Shown here: positions 10,982-21,414 of the stretch, in pieces
Layout of the letters: each line of letters opens with the position of its first letter
Numbering within the stretch: position 1 is the stretch's first letter
NCBI RefSeq assembly: GCF_041765605.1
Contig: NZ_CP168900.1
Span: 1,566,001-1,630,000, forward strand
DNA: 64,000 bases
Origin: Listeria monocytogenes
Lineage (GTDB): Bacteria > Bacillota > Bacilli > Lactobacillales > Listeriaceae
Direction of reading: 5' to 3'
Program-made: the position numbers and the translations under genes
The notes under the pieces: model-generated
What the model was told of the DNA's origin: nothing
Seen by the model: only the letters and a program-made list of their open reading frames with translations
Databases searched by the model: none

Positions 10982-11010
10982 ATTATATCGAAAATCACTA
11001 GAAAAACCAA
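10982..11010 (-). promoter_or_regulatory. Promoter of recJ-apt
   Basis: TTGGTT (11005-11010), 17-nt spacer, perfect TATAAT (10982-10987), about 25 nt before the recJ start. Confidence 0.75.
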
Positions 11011-11024
11011 GAGGAATCTTCCAA

Positions 11025-11055
11025 ACAAAAAACGCCGACCTATTAAGTCAGCGTT
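11025..11055 (-). terminator. Terminator of the LapA-like gene
   Basis: A 9-bp stem (AACGCTGAC / GTCGGCGTT, 7-nt loop) and TTTTTT on the minus strand, between the LapA-like gene and the recJ promoter. Confidence 0.9.
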
Positions 11056-11061
11056 CCATTT

Positions 11062-11406
11062 TTATTTTGTTGTATCGACAATCTTTTCTGTATCACGTGT
11101 TTCTACTTTAGATGAATGAGTTTTCATTGCTTTAGCAGCTGCTAGTTGGCGTTCTAATTCGGCTTTTTCGGATGTTAATTGTTTTACTTGTTTCTTCATA
11201 CCACGCGATTTCGCGATATTTAAGAAAAAGATAATTAAACAACCGCAAAGAACAGAGCCTAAAATAATTAAAATTAATGGCCACTCCGCTTGCGCAAATA
11301 AAAAGTTTACTTCTACTGGATCTACATTAATAACTGCAAAAATAGCAATAATGAGTGCTAAAATAATCCCCGCAATTACTTGCCACTGTACTTTATTTTC
11401 TTTCAT
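11062..11406 (-). CDS. LapA-domain membrane protein
   Basis: A 114-residue inner-membrane protein with two hydrophobic segments (about residues 8-28 and 38-65) and then a charged coiled-coil tail (about 70-100). This matches the LapA/DUF1049 family, whose E. coli members YciS and YciM take part in lipopolysaccharide control. Firmicutes have no LPS, so the role here is unknown. The frame extends to a GTG 18 nt upstream, but that codon overlaps the AAGGAGGAG ribosome-binding site, so the inner ATG is chosen. It has its own terminator and sits between secDF and recJ. Confidence 0.85.
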   Translation of the reverse strand: MKENKVQWQVIAGIILALIIAIFAVINVDPVEVNFLFAQAEWPLILIILGSVLCGCLIIFFLNIAKSRGMKKQVKQLTSEKAELERQLAAAKAMKTHSSKVETRDTEKIVDTTK

Positions 11407-11455
11407 GTTTTCTCCTCCTTGCACAATTATCTTATTATTTACCCGTTTCTAGGCT

Positions 11456-11497
11456 ATTAAAAACGGCCGAATCTCTTTTTATGAAATTCGGCCGTTT
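11456..11497 (-). terminator. Terminator of secDF
   Basis: An 11-12 bp stem AAACGGCCGAAT / ATTCGGCCGTTT with an approximately 12-nt loop, followed on the minus strand by TTTTTAATAG, directly after the secDF stop. Confidence 0.9.
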
Positions 11498-11501
11498 ATT
11501 T

Positions 11502-13766
11502 TTATACGACTGGTTGTCCGTTATTACGTGGTTTTTTCTTTTTAACGGTGCTAATTGGTCCTTTTCTACGTAGTTGTCTTGCTTTAAATACGTACCATAA
11601 TTGCATCGCCATAAAGATGGAGGAGAATACACTAGAAACAAGTCCAACAAGTAAGGCGATGGAGAAGTTCAGAATAGACTCACTACCAAATAGTACAAGT
11701 GCAAGTACGGTGAAAATAACCGTTAAAATGGTATTAATCGAACGAGTAAATGTTTGACGTAATGCTTTATTAACAGCATCCGCAATTTCTTCTTTCGTTT
11801 TGAAACGTTGCATCTTCATACTAATATCCCGTATCCGGTCGGCGGTGACTATCGTGTCATTAATGGAATAACCGATAACCGTCAGTACCGCGGCAATGAA
11901 AGTTAAGTCAACCTCCAGCCTTGTTACACTAAAGAAGATAAAGATGATAAATGCGTCGAATAGTAAGGAAAGAATCGCCGCAATACCCATATAAAATTCA
12001 AATCGGACCGCAATATAAAGTACAATCAGCACAGACGCCACACCGAGTGCCCAGAAGCCATTTTTGGCAAGTTCTTTACCGACAGTTGGTGAAACGGTAC
12101 TAATGCTTGGTTCGTGCTTATATTTGTCCTCAAAGTAGTTTTTGAATTTAGCTACATCATTTTGTGATAATGTCCCTTTATAAGAAACAACGGCTGTTTT
12201 AGAACCAGATCCTTGGAAAACAATATCATCCGATGGCATGTCAATCGCATCTAAATCTTTCTTAATTTGCGTTTCTGTCAGTGTTTGATTAGCTGTTACT
12301 TCCGCTCGTGTCCCACTGGCAAAGTCAATACCTAGATTTAGTTTGAAGATGGATAGAATCACAATACCGACAATAACAATCGCAGCAAAAATAGATAAGA
12401 ACAGACGGTGATGTTTTACAAAGTCAAAACGGTCAAAGTGTGTTTTTAAGCTAAAGCTATTAATGCCCTCATGTAAATTATGGATATCTTTTCGTTTAAC
12501 TGCAAAGAATCCTGGTTTATTGTTAAGCCAATTACTTTTCACTAATAAGCCTAATAAGAATCTTGATCCCCAAACGGCTGTCAAGAAGCTGACTAAAATA
12601 CTAATGATTAGAACCGTAGCAAAACCTTTGATAGAGCTTGTTCCAAAGTAGAAGAGAACCGCAGCTACGATTAGTGTCGTTAAGTTACCATCTAAAATCG
12701 CACGGAATGCTTCTTTACCGCCGACTTCAAAAGCCGCTTTCGTCGACCTACCGACTTTGATTTCTTCTTTTATCCGCTCGTAGGTTATTACGTTCGCGTC
12801 AACAGCCATACCTATCCCCAGAATCAAACCTGCAATCCCTGGTAAAGTAAGTGTTGCGTTAAGCAGACTCAGTATTAATAGTACTAAATAAGTGTATGCA
12901 ACTAAAGTGATACAAGCAATAACACCTGGTAAACGGTAAACTGCCATCATGAAAATAAAGATAGCCATAACTCCAATAATACCAGCTAAAATTGTTTCTT
13001 GTAAGGCATCTTGCCCAAATTGAGCACCAACAGATGTCGAGTAAACTTCTTTCATTTTAACAGGGAGTGCACCAGAGTTTAGCAAATCAGCTAAATCTTT
13101 TGCTTCTTCCGTTGTGAAACTTCCGGAAATTTCTACTTTATCTGTATCTAGCACGCTACTAACGTTTGGTGCTGATAAGTAAGCTGGGTCTTTCTTCTCG
13201 CGTTCTGTTTTGTATTTTTGGCCTTCTTTCCAATCTAACCAAATAACTAATTGATTGTCGGGTGCCTCAGCCAAAATTGTTTTTGTTACACTAGCAAATT
13301 TGTCAGCACTTTTTAGTTTTAGAGTAACGATTGGATTATTGCTTGAATCGAAAGCTTGTTTGGCACCGCCCGCAACTAAGTCACTACCATTCATCATCAT
13401 TTTGTCATTTGCATCTCTAAATGATAATTGGGCTGTGGTTGATAGCATTTTACGTGCTTCTTCCTGGTCAGTTACGCCGGCAAGTTGAACACGAATACGG
13501 TTATCCCCTTCGATTTGAATACTTGGTTCAGCTACACCTAAGGAATTGATACGCTTATCGAGTGAAGCTACCGTATCTGTCAACGTTTGTTTAGATACAG
13601 TCCCTTTCCCATCAGCTGGTGACACTTCATATAGAACTTCGAATCCCCCTTGAAGATCCAAGCCTAAGTTGATGTTTTGCATAACCATTTTTGCGGTACC
13701 AAATACAGCACCAAAGATAATTGCAACTACTAGAAAGAAAATAACTATCTTACTCTTTTTTACCAT
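11502..13766 (-). CDS. secDF: Fused protein translocase subunit SecDF
   Basis: Proton-driven accessory component of the SecYEG translocase that helps pull exported proteins out; RND superfamily, 754 residues. SecD (about 1-430) and SecF (about 440-735) are fused in one polypeptide, as in B. subtilis and Listeria, whereas E. coli has two genes. Twelve membrane segments are expected. The SecD periplasmic-type domain begins NLGLDLQGG near residue 32. The second half has LNLGIDFASGTR and a SecF transmembrane set containing GYSINDTIVTADRIRD. Monocistronic, with a strong terminator. Confidence 0.97.
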   Translation of the reverse strand: MVKKSKIVIFFLVVAIIFGAVFGTAKMVMQNINLGLDLQGGFEVLYEVSPADGKGTVSKQTLTDTVASLDKRINSLGVAEPSIQIEGDNRIRVQLAGVTDQEEARKMLSTTAQLSFRDANDKMMMNGSDLVAGGAKQAFDSSNNPIVTLKLKSADKFASVTKTILAEAPDNQLVIWLDWKEGQKYKTEREKKDPAYLSAPNVSSVLDTDKVEISGSFTTEEAKDLADLLNSGALPVKMKEVYSTSVGAQFGQDALQETILAGIIGVMAIFIFMMAVYRLPGVIACITLVAYTYLVLLILSLLNATLTLPGIAGLILGIGMAVDANVITYERIKEEIKVGRSTKAAFEVGGKEAFRAILDGNLTTLIVAAVLFYFGTSSIKGFATVLIISILVSFLTAVWGSRFLLGLLVKSNWLNNKPGFFAVKRKDIHNLHEGINSFSLKTHFDRFDFVKHHRLFLSIFAAIVIVGIVILSIFKLNLGIDFASGTRAEVTANQTLTETQIKKDLDAIDMPSDDIVFQGSGSKTAVVSYKGTLSQNDVAKFKNYFEDKYKHEPSISTVSPTVGKELAKNGFWALGVASVLIVLYIAVRFEFYMGIAAILSLLFDAFIIFIFFSVTRLEVDLTFIAAVLTVIGYSINDTIVTADRIRDISMKMQRFKTKEEIADAVNKALRQTFTRSINTILTVIFTVLALVLFGSESILNFSIALLVGLVSSVFSSIFMAMQLWYVFKARQLRRKGPISTVKKKKPRNNGQPVV

Positions 13767-13866
13767 TTCTGTTTCGTTCCTCCCTCATCTAAACCATAAC
13801 AAATCCCAGTCTAACAACAAATACTTCTATTTTATGTATGAAACTCAAGCATTTGCTAACAGGCTG

Positions 13867-14157
13867 TTAATCTTCCACATTTGGTTGAAGCATACTATCT
13901 GCTTGAGAAACATGGTTATTAGATTCTTGTTCAGCTGTTGTCATAATAAATTGCATTAATTGTCCAATATTCATTTGCATGACATCATTAATACGTTCAT
14001 GCAAAGCAGGGGTTGGTTCATTCTTCCACTTTTCTTCTGTTAAAAATGCCCAAATATGGCTTGCCTTGATTTCTCGGTAACCTAAAATATGAAAATCTTC
14101 CACTTTTATTGCTATTGCAGGCGCTAAATCTTCATACCATTCCGAAAATGTATCCAT
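13867..14157 (-). CDS. comN: Post-transcriptional regulator, ComN family
   Basis: A 96-residue soluble acidic protein resembling B. subtilis ComN (YrzD), which promotes accumulation of comE competence mRNA and lies in the same place near secDF. The visible family-like core is ADFSEWYEDL-type N-terminal sequence, then IKASHIWAFLTEEKW and a helical C-terminus; no enzyme motif is present. Recognition is from length, context and overall pattern. The target in this organism is not shown by the sequence. GGGGA ribosome-binding site. Confidence 0.8.
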   Translation of the reverse strand: MDTFSEWYEDLAPAIAIKVEDFHILGYREIKASHIWAFLTEEKWKNEPTPALHERINDVMQMNIGQLMQFIMTTAEQESNNHVSQADSMLQPNVED

Positions 14158-14191
14158 ATCAAGTCGTCCCCTTTCTTAAACAATAAGCATA

Positions 14192-14225
14192 TTCCCATTT
14201 TATCTAAAAAAAGCTTAAATGGGAA
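14192..14225. repeat. Inverted repeat over comN promoter region
   Basis: TTCCCATTT (14192-14200) and AAATGGGAA (14217-14225) form a perfect 9-bp dyad with a 16-nt spacer. On the minus strand a plausible comN -10 (TAAAAT) falls at the downstream arm with TTCCCA 17 nt upstream, so the dyad covers the promoter. It could be an operator or simply a weak hairpin; there is no good T-tail. Confidence 0.45.
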
Positions 14226-14248
14226 GTATAAGCTCTATTTTTATGGTT

Positions 14249-14291
14249 AAAAAATGCCATTTCACCGTTTAAAGGGAAATGGCATTTTTAT
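14249..14291 (-). terminator. Terminator of ruvAB-queA-tgt-yajC
   Basis: A 13-bp stem (AAAAATGCCATTT / AAATGGCATTTTT) ending in TTTTTT on the minus strand, a few bases after the yajC stop. Confidence 0.92.
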
Positions 14292-14299
14292 TTCAAGTA

Positions 14300-14617
14300 T
14301 TATTTGTTGTCTTCTACAACTTCCGTATCATCAGAAGCCGTTTCTGTTACAACTCCGTTACCTTTTTCAAGTACAGTTCTGATTGCATTACGGTCAAAAG
14401 TTAATTTGCTGTTTCCGCATTTCAAAATGACTGTGCCATCTTCAATTGCTTCTACAATACCGTGAAGTCCACCAATAGTAATAATTTTATCACCTTTTGC
14501 TAAACTACTTTGCATATTTTGTACTTCTTTTTGACGTTTTTGTTGAGGTCTGATTAATAAGAAGTAAAACAAAACGATCATCAAGATAATTGGTATAAAT
14601 GTTACAATACCGCCCAT
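14300..14617 (-). CDS. yajC: Preprotein translocase subunit YajC
   Basis: Small membrane partner of SecDF; 105 residues. One N-terminal transmembrane helix (about residues 4-24) is followed by IRPQQKRQKE, the family hallmark, then a soluble beta domain with GDKIITIGGLHG and an acidic tail. The frame could begin at a TTG 9 nt earlier, but that codon abuts the AAAGGAG ribosome-binding site; the ATG is 9 nt from it. Last gene of the ruvA-ruvB-queA-tgt group. Confidence 0.95.
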   Translation of the reverse strand: MGGIVTFIPIILMIVLFYFLLIRPQQKRQKEVQNMQSSLAKGDKIITIGGLHGIVEAIEDGTVILKCGNSKLTFDRNAIRTVLEKGNGVVTETASDDTEVVEDNK

Positions 14618-14650
14618 ATTTTCCAACTCCTTTCGATACTTTATATATAT

Positions 14651-15793
<1,143 letters not shown>

Positions 15794-15876
15794 TTACCTC
15801 TTTCTTATTTACTCTATTCACTAGCATAACGAAAATTACCAATGAAAACAAGCTTTTCTGTTAATTTTTTCGCAAT

Positions 15877-16905
15877 TTAATGGATAAACATGGCATCGCC
15901 AAAACTAAAGAAGCGATATTGTTGTTCTACAGCATGATTATACGCTGCTAAAATTTTCGTGCGGTCTGATAAAGCAGACACAAGCATAATTAATGTCGAT
16001 TTCGGTAAATGGAAATTCGTTATTAGTGCATCTACTGCCTGAAAAGTATACCCTGGGGAAATAAAAATCTCTGTCCAACCTGATTCAGCCACTAGTTTGC
16101 CGTCATGACGACTCGCGATTGTTTCTAATGTTCGGATAGAAGTCGTTCCAACTGCTACAACTTTTCCGCCTTGTACTTTGATTTTATTAATTCGCTCAGC
16201 AGATTCTTCTGTTAAACGATAAAATTCAGAATGCATTTTATGATTGGCAGTATCTTCTACGTCCACTGGGCGGAATGTTCCGAGCCCTACATGAAGCGTC
16301 ACGAAAATGATTTCTACACCTTTTGCGCTAATTTTCGCCAGTAAATCTTCTGTAAAATGAAGGCCCGCTGTTGGCGCTGCTGCTGAACCATTCTCTTTCG
16401 CATAGACGGTTTGATAACGATCTTGATCAGCAAGTTGTTCTTTAATATATGGTGGAAGTGGCATTTCGCCAAGTTGTTCTAAAACTTCATAAAAAATGCC
16501 TTCATAAGAAAATTCTAAAATCCGACCACCATGCTCAAGCTCTTCCAAGCAAGTTGCTTTTAAAGCGCCGTCACCAAAAGTAATGGTTGCACCTTTTCGA
16601 ATTCTTTTGGCAGGTTTTACTAAAGTTTCCCATGCATTGCCTTCTTTTTGTTTCAAAAGGAGCACTTCAATGTGCGCGCCAGTTTCATCTTTAATACCAT
16701 GCAGCCTCGCTGGGAGAACACGCGTGTCATTTAATACAAGTGCGTCTCCTTCGTTTAAATAGCTGATAATATCTGTGAAATGTTGGTCTTTTATGTCACC
16801 TGACTCTTTATCAAGCACCATTAGTCGGCTTGAAGTCCGGTCTAATAGTGGGGTTTGTGCGATTAATTCTTCTGGTAAATCAAAATCGAAATCTTCTACT
16901 TTCAT
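15877..16905 (-). CDS. queA: S-adenosylmethionine:tRNA ribosyltransferase-isomerase
   Basis: Transfers and isomerises the ribosyl group of SAM onto preQ1-modified tRNA, giving epoxyqueuosine; 342 residues, the usual length. It begins [17 protein letters not shown] and contains the family segments [20 protein letters not shown] and [10 protein letters not shown]. Starts 3 nt after the ruvB stop with AGAGG 9 nt before the ATG, so it is in the ruvAB transcription unit. Confidence 0.98.
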   Translation of the reverse strand: MKVEDFDFDLPEELIAQTPLLDRTSSRLMVLDKESGDIKDQHFTDIISYLNEGDALVLNDTRVLPARLHGIKDETGAHIEVLLLKQKEGNAWETLVKPAKRIRKGATITFGDGALKATCLEELEHGGRILEFSYEGIFYEVLEQLGEMPLPPYIKEQLADQDRYQTVYAKENGSAAAPTAGLHFTEDLLAKISAKGVEIIFVTLHVGLGTFRPVDVEDTANHKMHSEFYRLTEESAERINKIKVQGGKVVAVGTTSIRTLETIASRHDGKLVAESGWTEIFISPGYTFQAVDALITNFHLPKSTLIMLVSALSDRTKILAAYNHAVEQQYRFFSFGDAMFIH

Positions 16906-16908
16906 GCT

Positions 16909-17916
16909 TTATACCTCTTTTTCATAACTTATTCCTAAATGGTTATACGCCGTTTCCGTTGCAATTCTTCCTCGCGGCGTTCTTTGTAGAAAACCGATTT
17001 GTAGTAAATATGGTTCTTGCATATCTTCAATGGTTTCTCGTTCTTCTCCAATACTTGCAGCGATTGTATCCAGACCAACTGGACCGCCTCTAAACGATTG
17101 GATAATTGTATGCAGGAGTTTCTGGTCAATCGTATCTAACCCTCTTGGATCTACTTGGAGTAAAGTAAGTGCTTCTTTCGCTAGCTTTTCAGTTACCGTT
17201 CCATTTCCTCGAACTTGCGCGAAATCACGTACTCGTTTTAATAAACGATTGGCAATCCGCGGGGTTCCTCTTGAACGTCTCGCTATTTCACGCGCACCAA
17301 GATCATCAATTTTTGTATCTAATATATTCGAAGTTCTGAGTACAATTTCGGTCAACTGTTCTTCTGTATAAAATTCTAAATGATCAATCACGCCAAAACG
17401 ATCTCTAAGTGGCGCTGATAACAGTCCAGCTCGTGTTGTTGCTCCAATCAAAGTAAATGGTGGTAAATCTAAACGAACCGAACGCGCAGTTGGACCTGTT
17501 CCAATCACAATATCCAAGCAATAATCTTCCATTGCCGGATATAAAATCTCTTCAATCGCTCTCGATAAACGATGGATCTCATCAATAAATAAAACATCCC
17601 CTGGCTCAAGGCTTGTCAAAATTGTCGCCAAGTCGCCTGGTCGTTCAATAGCTGGTCCACTCGTTGTTTTAATTTGGCTACCCATTTCTGATGCAATGAC
17701 CATCGCAAGCGTTGTTTTACCAAGTCCTGGAGGGCCATATAAAAGCACATGATCCAGCGCTTCATTTCGGAGTGTGGCAGCTTCTATAAAGACCGTTAAA
17801 TTGTTCTTTACTTTGTCTTGTCCAATATATTGTGAAAGGGTCTGTGGCCGCAAACTAGTTTCAAAAGATACTTCTTCTGCGTCTACCGTTTCACTTGAAA
17901 TAATTCGTTCATCCAT
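16909..17916 (-). CDS. ruvB: Holliday junction helicase subunit RuvB
   Basis: AAA+ hexameric motor that drives branch migration of Holliday junctions with RuvA; 335 residues. Walker [12 protein letters not shown] is near residue 60, Walker [10 protein letters not shown] near 110, sensor GATTRAG near 160, and the C-terminal winged helix has RTPRGR. The ribosome-binding site is GAGGAG. It follows ruvA by 15 nt. There is no ruvC nearby, as expected in Firmicutes, which use RecU. Confidence 0.98.
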   Translation of the reverse strand: MDERIISSETVDAEEVSFETSLRPQTLSQYIGQDKVKNNLTVFIEAATLRNEALDHVLLYGPPGLGKTTLAMVIASEMGSQIKTTSGPAIERPGDLATILTSLEPGDVLFIDEIHRLSRAIEEILYPAMEDYCLDIVIGTGPTARSVRLDLPPFTLIGATTRAGLLSAPLRDRFGVIDHLEFYTEEQLTEIVLRTSNILDTKIDDLGAREIARRSRGTPRIANRLLKRVRDFAQVRGNGTVTEKLAKEALTLLQVDPRGLDTIDQKLLHTIIQSFRGGPVGLDTIAASIGEERETIEDMQEPYLLQIGFLQRTPRGRIATETAYNHLGISYEKEV

Positions 17917-17931
17917 GCCACAAGCTCCTCT

Positions 17932-18537
17932 CTATTTTGTCATTAATTGTAGTGCTAGCTTGATATATGCGTCGCTTGTTAGGTCTTCTTCTTTTGCCAA
18001 TTTTGGTATTACTTTTTTAAGTTCTCGCGTGCTATAACCGAGCGCTTCTAAAGCTAATACAGCTTCTTCTAATTGCGGAGAAAGTCCAGCAACCATATCA
18101 TTTTCTGGTGCAACATAAACAATTTCACTTGCAACAACATCAGCCAGCTTGCCTTTCAAATCGAGAATGATTTGGCGCGCTGTTTTTTTACCAACACTTG
18201 GAAATTTGGTTAAATAAACATCGTCTTCGGATTCAATAGCAGAAATCAGTGGAACGACATCGCCTGAAGCAATAATAGCTAACGCGCTTTTTGGTCCAAT
18301 GCCCGAAACACTCAATAATTTTTTGAATAAATAACGTTCTTCTGTTGTTTGAAAACCGAATAGAGAAATATTATCCTCCCGCACATGTTGATACAAAAAG
18401 ACTTGCGCTTCTGTACCTTCTAATCGTTGAAAGGAAAACGGGTTTCCTGTAATTATTTGATAGCCGATTTGTCCTGCCTCGACAACAATATATTCGGGTG
18501 TAATCGTCGTAACGGTTCCTTTTATGTAATCGTACAA
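17932..18537 (-). CDS. ruvA: Holliday junction DNA-binding protein RuvA
   Basis: Tetramer that binds the four-way junction and loads RuvB; 201 residues. OB-fold domain I (residues 1-65), helix-hairpin-helix domain II with [11 protein letters not shown] and [12 protein letters not shown], and a C-terminal RuvB-binding domain with [12 protein letters not shown]. The start codon is TTG: the family-typical first residues (xYDYIKGT) align with it, AGAGG lies 9 nt upstream, and no ATG fits. A TATAAT (18570-18575) about 33 nt upstream is the likely -10 of this operon. Confidence 0.97.
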   Translation of the reverse strand: MYDYIKGTVTTITPEYIVVEAGQIGYQIITGNPFSFQRLEGTEAQVFLYQHVREDNISLFGFQTTEERYLFKKLLSVSGIGPKSALAIIASGDVVPLISAIESEDDVYLTKFPSVGKKTARQIILDLKGKLADVVASEIVYVAPENDMVAGLSPQLEEAVLALEALGYSTRELKKVIPKLAKEEDLTSDAYIKLALQLMTK

Positions 18538-18660
18538 TTTATTCGTCCTCTCTTCATTTCACGTCATACATTATATGATAGCATAAAATGGAACGTCTGT
18601 ACTAGTTTTTGTTCATAAAAGAAAAGTAACTTTAGTTTACATAATAATATTATTGCCACC

Positions 18661-19596
18661 TTAAATAGATTCGATGCTTTTTTTAATAACTGCTACCGAA
18701 TTTGCAAAAGCTTGTTGTTCTTGTTCATCTAATTTTAACGAGATGATTTCTTTTACACCATTTTGGCTTAAAACAGCGGGAACTCCGATGGCTAAGCCAC
18801 TTTCTCCGTACTCGCCATCAAGCACACAAGATACGGTCAAAGCACGCTGGCTACCACTAAAAATATGGCGACAAATCTCAACAATTGTACCGCCTATGCC
18901 ATATTCTGTGCATCCTTTTTGGTGATAAATTTCAAAACCAGTATCACGAGCTGTTTCACCAATTTTTTTCAAATCCAGTGCCTCGCCTAATTTTTCCATG
19001 CTATATTCATTTACCGGTTTACCATAAATAGATGAATGTGACCATACTGGAAACTGGGAATCACCGTGTTCTCCAAGGATAAAAGCATCGATGCTTTGTG
19101 CGGCAATGTCTAGTTTCTCTGCAAGTAAACGACGTAATCTTGTTGTGTCTAGCCAGACGCCTGTTCCAAGTACTCGTTCTCTTGGTAAGCCAGACAATTT
19201 CCACACCTGATAAGTGATGATATCACACGGATTCGTTGCAATTAAGAAGATGCCTTTAAATCCACCTTTCATCATTTCAGGAACAATGCTTGAAACGATT
19301 CTTGAAGTGCTTCTAAGTTCGTCTAGGCGAGTTTGCCCTTCTTTTAAAGGTCCTGCTGTCACAGTAATTACAGCAATATCTACATCCGCACAATCACTTG
19401 CCTCACGAACTGTAATATCCATTTTCCCTGGCATAAACGCTGCGGCATCCGCCAAGTCTTTCCGATTTCCTTCTACGCGTTCTTTATTTAAATCTACGAG
19501 AATTAACTCTTCGACAAATTTTTGATTAACAAAGGCGTGTGCTGCAGCTGTCCCTACATTCCCTGCTCCAATTATCATTACTTTACGTGGTTTCAT
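18661..19596 (-). CDS. ldh2: LDH-family 2-hydroxyacid dehydrogenase
   Basis: NAD-dependent enzyme of the L-lactate/malate dehydrogenase family, 311 residues. The Rossmann motif GAGNVGTAAA (residues 10-19) and Asp-35 for NAD are present. So are the catalytic His in GEHGDS, its partner Asp in NPCDI, the substrate Arg in LDTTRLR and the loop Arg-90. The residue that sets specificity (Gln-102 in LDH, Arg in MDH) is Leu-84 here, in GPLKEGQTR, so the substrate may not be lactate. The outer frame start is rejected because GGAGGAG lies just before ATG 19596. Only 28 nt separate it from the yebC terminator, so the promoter is unclear. Confidence 0.88.
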   Translation of the reverse strand: MKPRKVMIIGAGNVGTAAAHAFVNQKFVEELILVDLNKERVEGNRKDLADAAAFMPGKMDITVREASDCADVDIAVITVTAGPLKEGQTRLDELRSTSRIVSSIVPEMMKGGFKGIFLIATNPCDIITYQVWKLSGLPRERVLGTGVWLDTTRLRRLLAEKLDIAAQSIDAFILGEHGDSQFPVWSHSSIYGKPVNEYSMEKLGEALDLKKIGETARDTGFEIYHQKGCTEYGIGGTIVEICRHIFSGSQRALTVSCVLDGEYGESGLAIGVPAVLSQNGVKEIISLKLDEQEQQAFANSVAVIKKSIESI

Positions 19597-19621
19597 ATTT
19601 TCTCCTCCTAGTGATTCATAT

Positions 19622-19658
19622 AAAACACCCCTATTCAAATTGTCCGAAAAAGGGGTGT
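19622..19658 (-). terminator. Terminator of yebC
   Basis: An 8-bp GC-rich stem (ACACCCCT / AGGGGTGT) with an 18-nt loop, followed by TTTTATAT on the minus strand. Moderate quality; readthrough into the dehydrogenase gene is possible. Confidence 0.75.
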
Positions 19659-19664
19659 GTTGAC

Positions 19665-20390
19665 TTAATTTATCTCTGCGTTCGTATAAACTTCTTGCAC
19701 GTCATCATCATCTTCAAGCGCTTCTAACATTTTATCAAATTGTGTTTGGTGATTTTCTGCAACTTCATTATAAACCGTTGGAAACATGGATAATTCAGCA
19801 GTGGCAAAAGTATAACCAGCTTCTTGCAAAGCCTCTTTCACTTCTGGAAAAAGAGCCGGATCTGTAAAAATTTCAAATACATCCTCGCTTACTTCCACAT
19901 CGTCCGCCCCTGCTTCAATAGCTTCCAGCATGAATTCTTCCTCGTCCACATCTAAACCTTCGCGTAAAATAACAAGATAACCTTTACGATCGAACATATA
20001 GCTCACACTACCGGTTTCACCAAGACTTCCACCGTTTTTATTAAAAGCTACTCGAACATTGGTGCTCGTACGATTTTTATTATCTGTAAGCGCATGGACA
20101 AGAACCGCAATTCCTCCCGGCGCATATCCTTCATAGGTTACTTCATCATAATTTTCGCCACTCGTATTACCAGCAGCTTTATCAATAGCTCGCTTAATAT
20201 TATCGTTCGGCATGTTGACCGCTTTTGCTTTATCCATAACTAATCGGAGCGATGGGTTTAAACTCGGATCAGGACCTTTTTTTGCTGCAACAAAAATTTC
20301 TCTCGCTAATTTTTGGAATACTTTGGAACGCTTGGAATCTTGTGCATTTTTTCGACCTTGAATATTATTCCATTTTGAATGTCCTGACAT
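19665..20390 (-). CDS. yebC: YebC/TACO1 family protein
   Basis: A 241-residue protein that begins with the family signature [10 protein letters not shown], then [11 protein letters not shown] and the [14 protein letters not shown] core. Members have been described as DNA-binding regulators and, more recently, as translation factors that relieve ribosome stalling on difficult motifs; the sequence cannot decide between these. The longer frame (24 extra codons) is rejected because AAAGGAG is correctly spaced from this ATG and family members start here. Single gene with its own terminator. Confidence 0.95.
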   Translation of the reverse strand: MSGHSKWNNIQGRKNAQDSKRSKVFQKLAREIFVAAKKGPDPSLNPSLRLVMDKAKAVNMPNDNIKRAIDKAAGNTSGENYDEVTYEGYAPGGIAVLVHALTDNKNRTSTNVRVAFNKNGGSLGETGSVSYMFDRKGYLVILREGLDVDEEEFMLEAIEAGADDVEVSEDVFEIFTDPALFPEVKEALQEAGYTFATAELSMFPTVYNEVAENHQTQFDKMLEALEDDDDVQEVYTNAEIN

Positions 20391-20464
20391 ATATTTCACT
20401 CCTTTTAGATTTGGTAAAGCTTTTCTCCTACAAATTCTAACGTAAAAAGGGAGGTATCGCAATA

Positions 20465-20495
20465 AAAAAGTTACCGCAAAAATCGCGATAACTCT
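20465..20495 (-). terminator. Terminator of pheA
   Basis: A stem AGTTATCGC / GCGGTAACT (one wobble) and TTTTTT on the minus strand, right after the pheA stop. Confidence 0.9.
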
Positions 20496-20499
20496 TTAT

Positions 20500-21348
20500 T
20501 TAAGTCGTTTGTAAGCGGTGAACGTGATAGGTTCCGAGTTTATTTGCCGTTCCACCTAAAAGTGTTATTTCATCAAGCGCATTAGTTACGAGAGTTTCTT
20601 TTCCTTCTGAAAGTACATCTATCAAGAAAAAGTACTCGCCTAATGAGGTTTTAAGCGGCCTTGATTCGATTTTACTTAAATCAATATCCCGCCAAGCAAA
20701 TGTAGATAAGACTTTATGTAACGCACCTGGCATATTGTTAGGCAAAATAACAGAAATAGACGTTTTTTCTTCTTCTTTTGGTAATAAAATCGAAACAGGT
20801 TTACGGCTTAAAACAAAAAATCTTGTTTGATTTAATTCCAAGTCTTGCGCATTTTCTTTGACGATTTCAAGTCCATACTCATTCGCCGCCATGCGTGGTG
20901 CAATAGCTGCGACAAGTTCTGTCGGATTATTACTAACCCATTTTGCAGCATAGGCTGTAGAAGGTGTAACTTCACGCTCCACTCCATATAATTCTGATTG
21001 GAGAAATGTATGACACTGTGCAAGTGCTTGTGGATGGGACATTACTTTTTGTACTGATTTCCAAGCGGATACGTGTGCTGGATGAACCATTAAATGTTGC
21101 GCGATTGGAAGAACAATCTCCGCTACTACAGGGACACTTGAAAAATGAAATAAGTAGTCCAGCGTGATATTAACGCTTCCTTCAATCGTATTTTCAATCG
21201 GAACAACAGCCACGTCCACATCTTCTTTTTCAATCGCCATAATACAATCTGGAATCGTGCTCTTTGCTATCATCTCTTCTTTTGGAAAAGCCTTCGCTGC
21301 TGCCGCATGTGTAAAAGATGCTGCTGGCCCTAAATAAGCAATTTTCAT
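20500..21348 (-). CDS. pheA: Prephenate dehydratase
   Basis: Converts prephenate to phenylpyruvate in phenylalanine synthesis; 282 residues. The catalytic domain starts MKIAYLGPAASFTHAAA and has the IENTIEGSV motif near residue 63 and the conserved LNQTRFFVL (Thr-Arg-Phe) segment near 165. A C-terminal ACT domain (about 185-265) with ESRPLKT gives allosteric control by phenylalanine. It is monofunctional, with no chorismate mutase domain. The longer frame is rejected because AAAGGAGAG precedes this ATG. In B. subtilis an ACT protein (pheB) lies between obg and pheA; none is here. Confidence 0.97.
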   Translation of the reverse strand: MKIAYLGPAASFTHAAAAKAFPKEEMIAKSTIPDCIMAIEKEDVDVAVVPIENTIEGSVNITLDYLFHFSSVPVVAEIVLPIAQHLMVHPAHVSAWKSVQKVMSHPQALAQCHTFLQSELYGVEREVTPSTAYAAKWVSNNPTELVAAIAPRMAANEYGLEIVKENAQDLELNQTRFFVLSRKPVSILLPKEEEKTSISVILPNNMPGALHKVLSTFAWRDIDLSKIESRPLKTSLGEYFFLIDVLSEGKETLVTNALDEITLLGGTANKLGTYHVHRLQTT

Positions 21349-21378
21349 TTTCAACTCTCCTTTTATCGTAGCTAGGAA

Positions 21379-21411
21379 AAAAGCGTGCGCCAAATGATTG
21401 GCGCAGCACTT
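21379..21411 (-). terminator. Terminator of obg
   Basis: A stem TGCGCCAA / TTTGGCGCA with flanking GC pairs and TTTTTT on the minus strand, between obg and pheA. Confidence 0.9.
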
Positions 21412-21414
21412 TGT

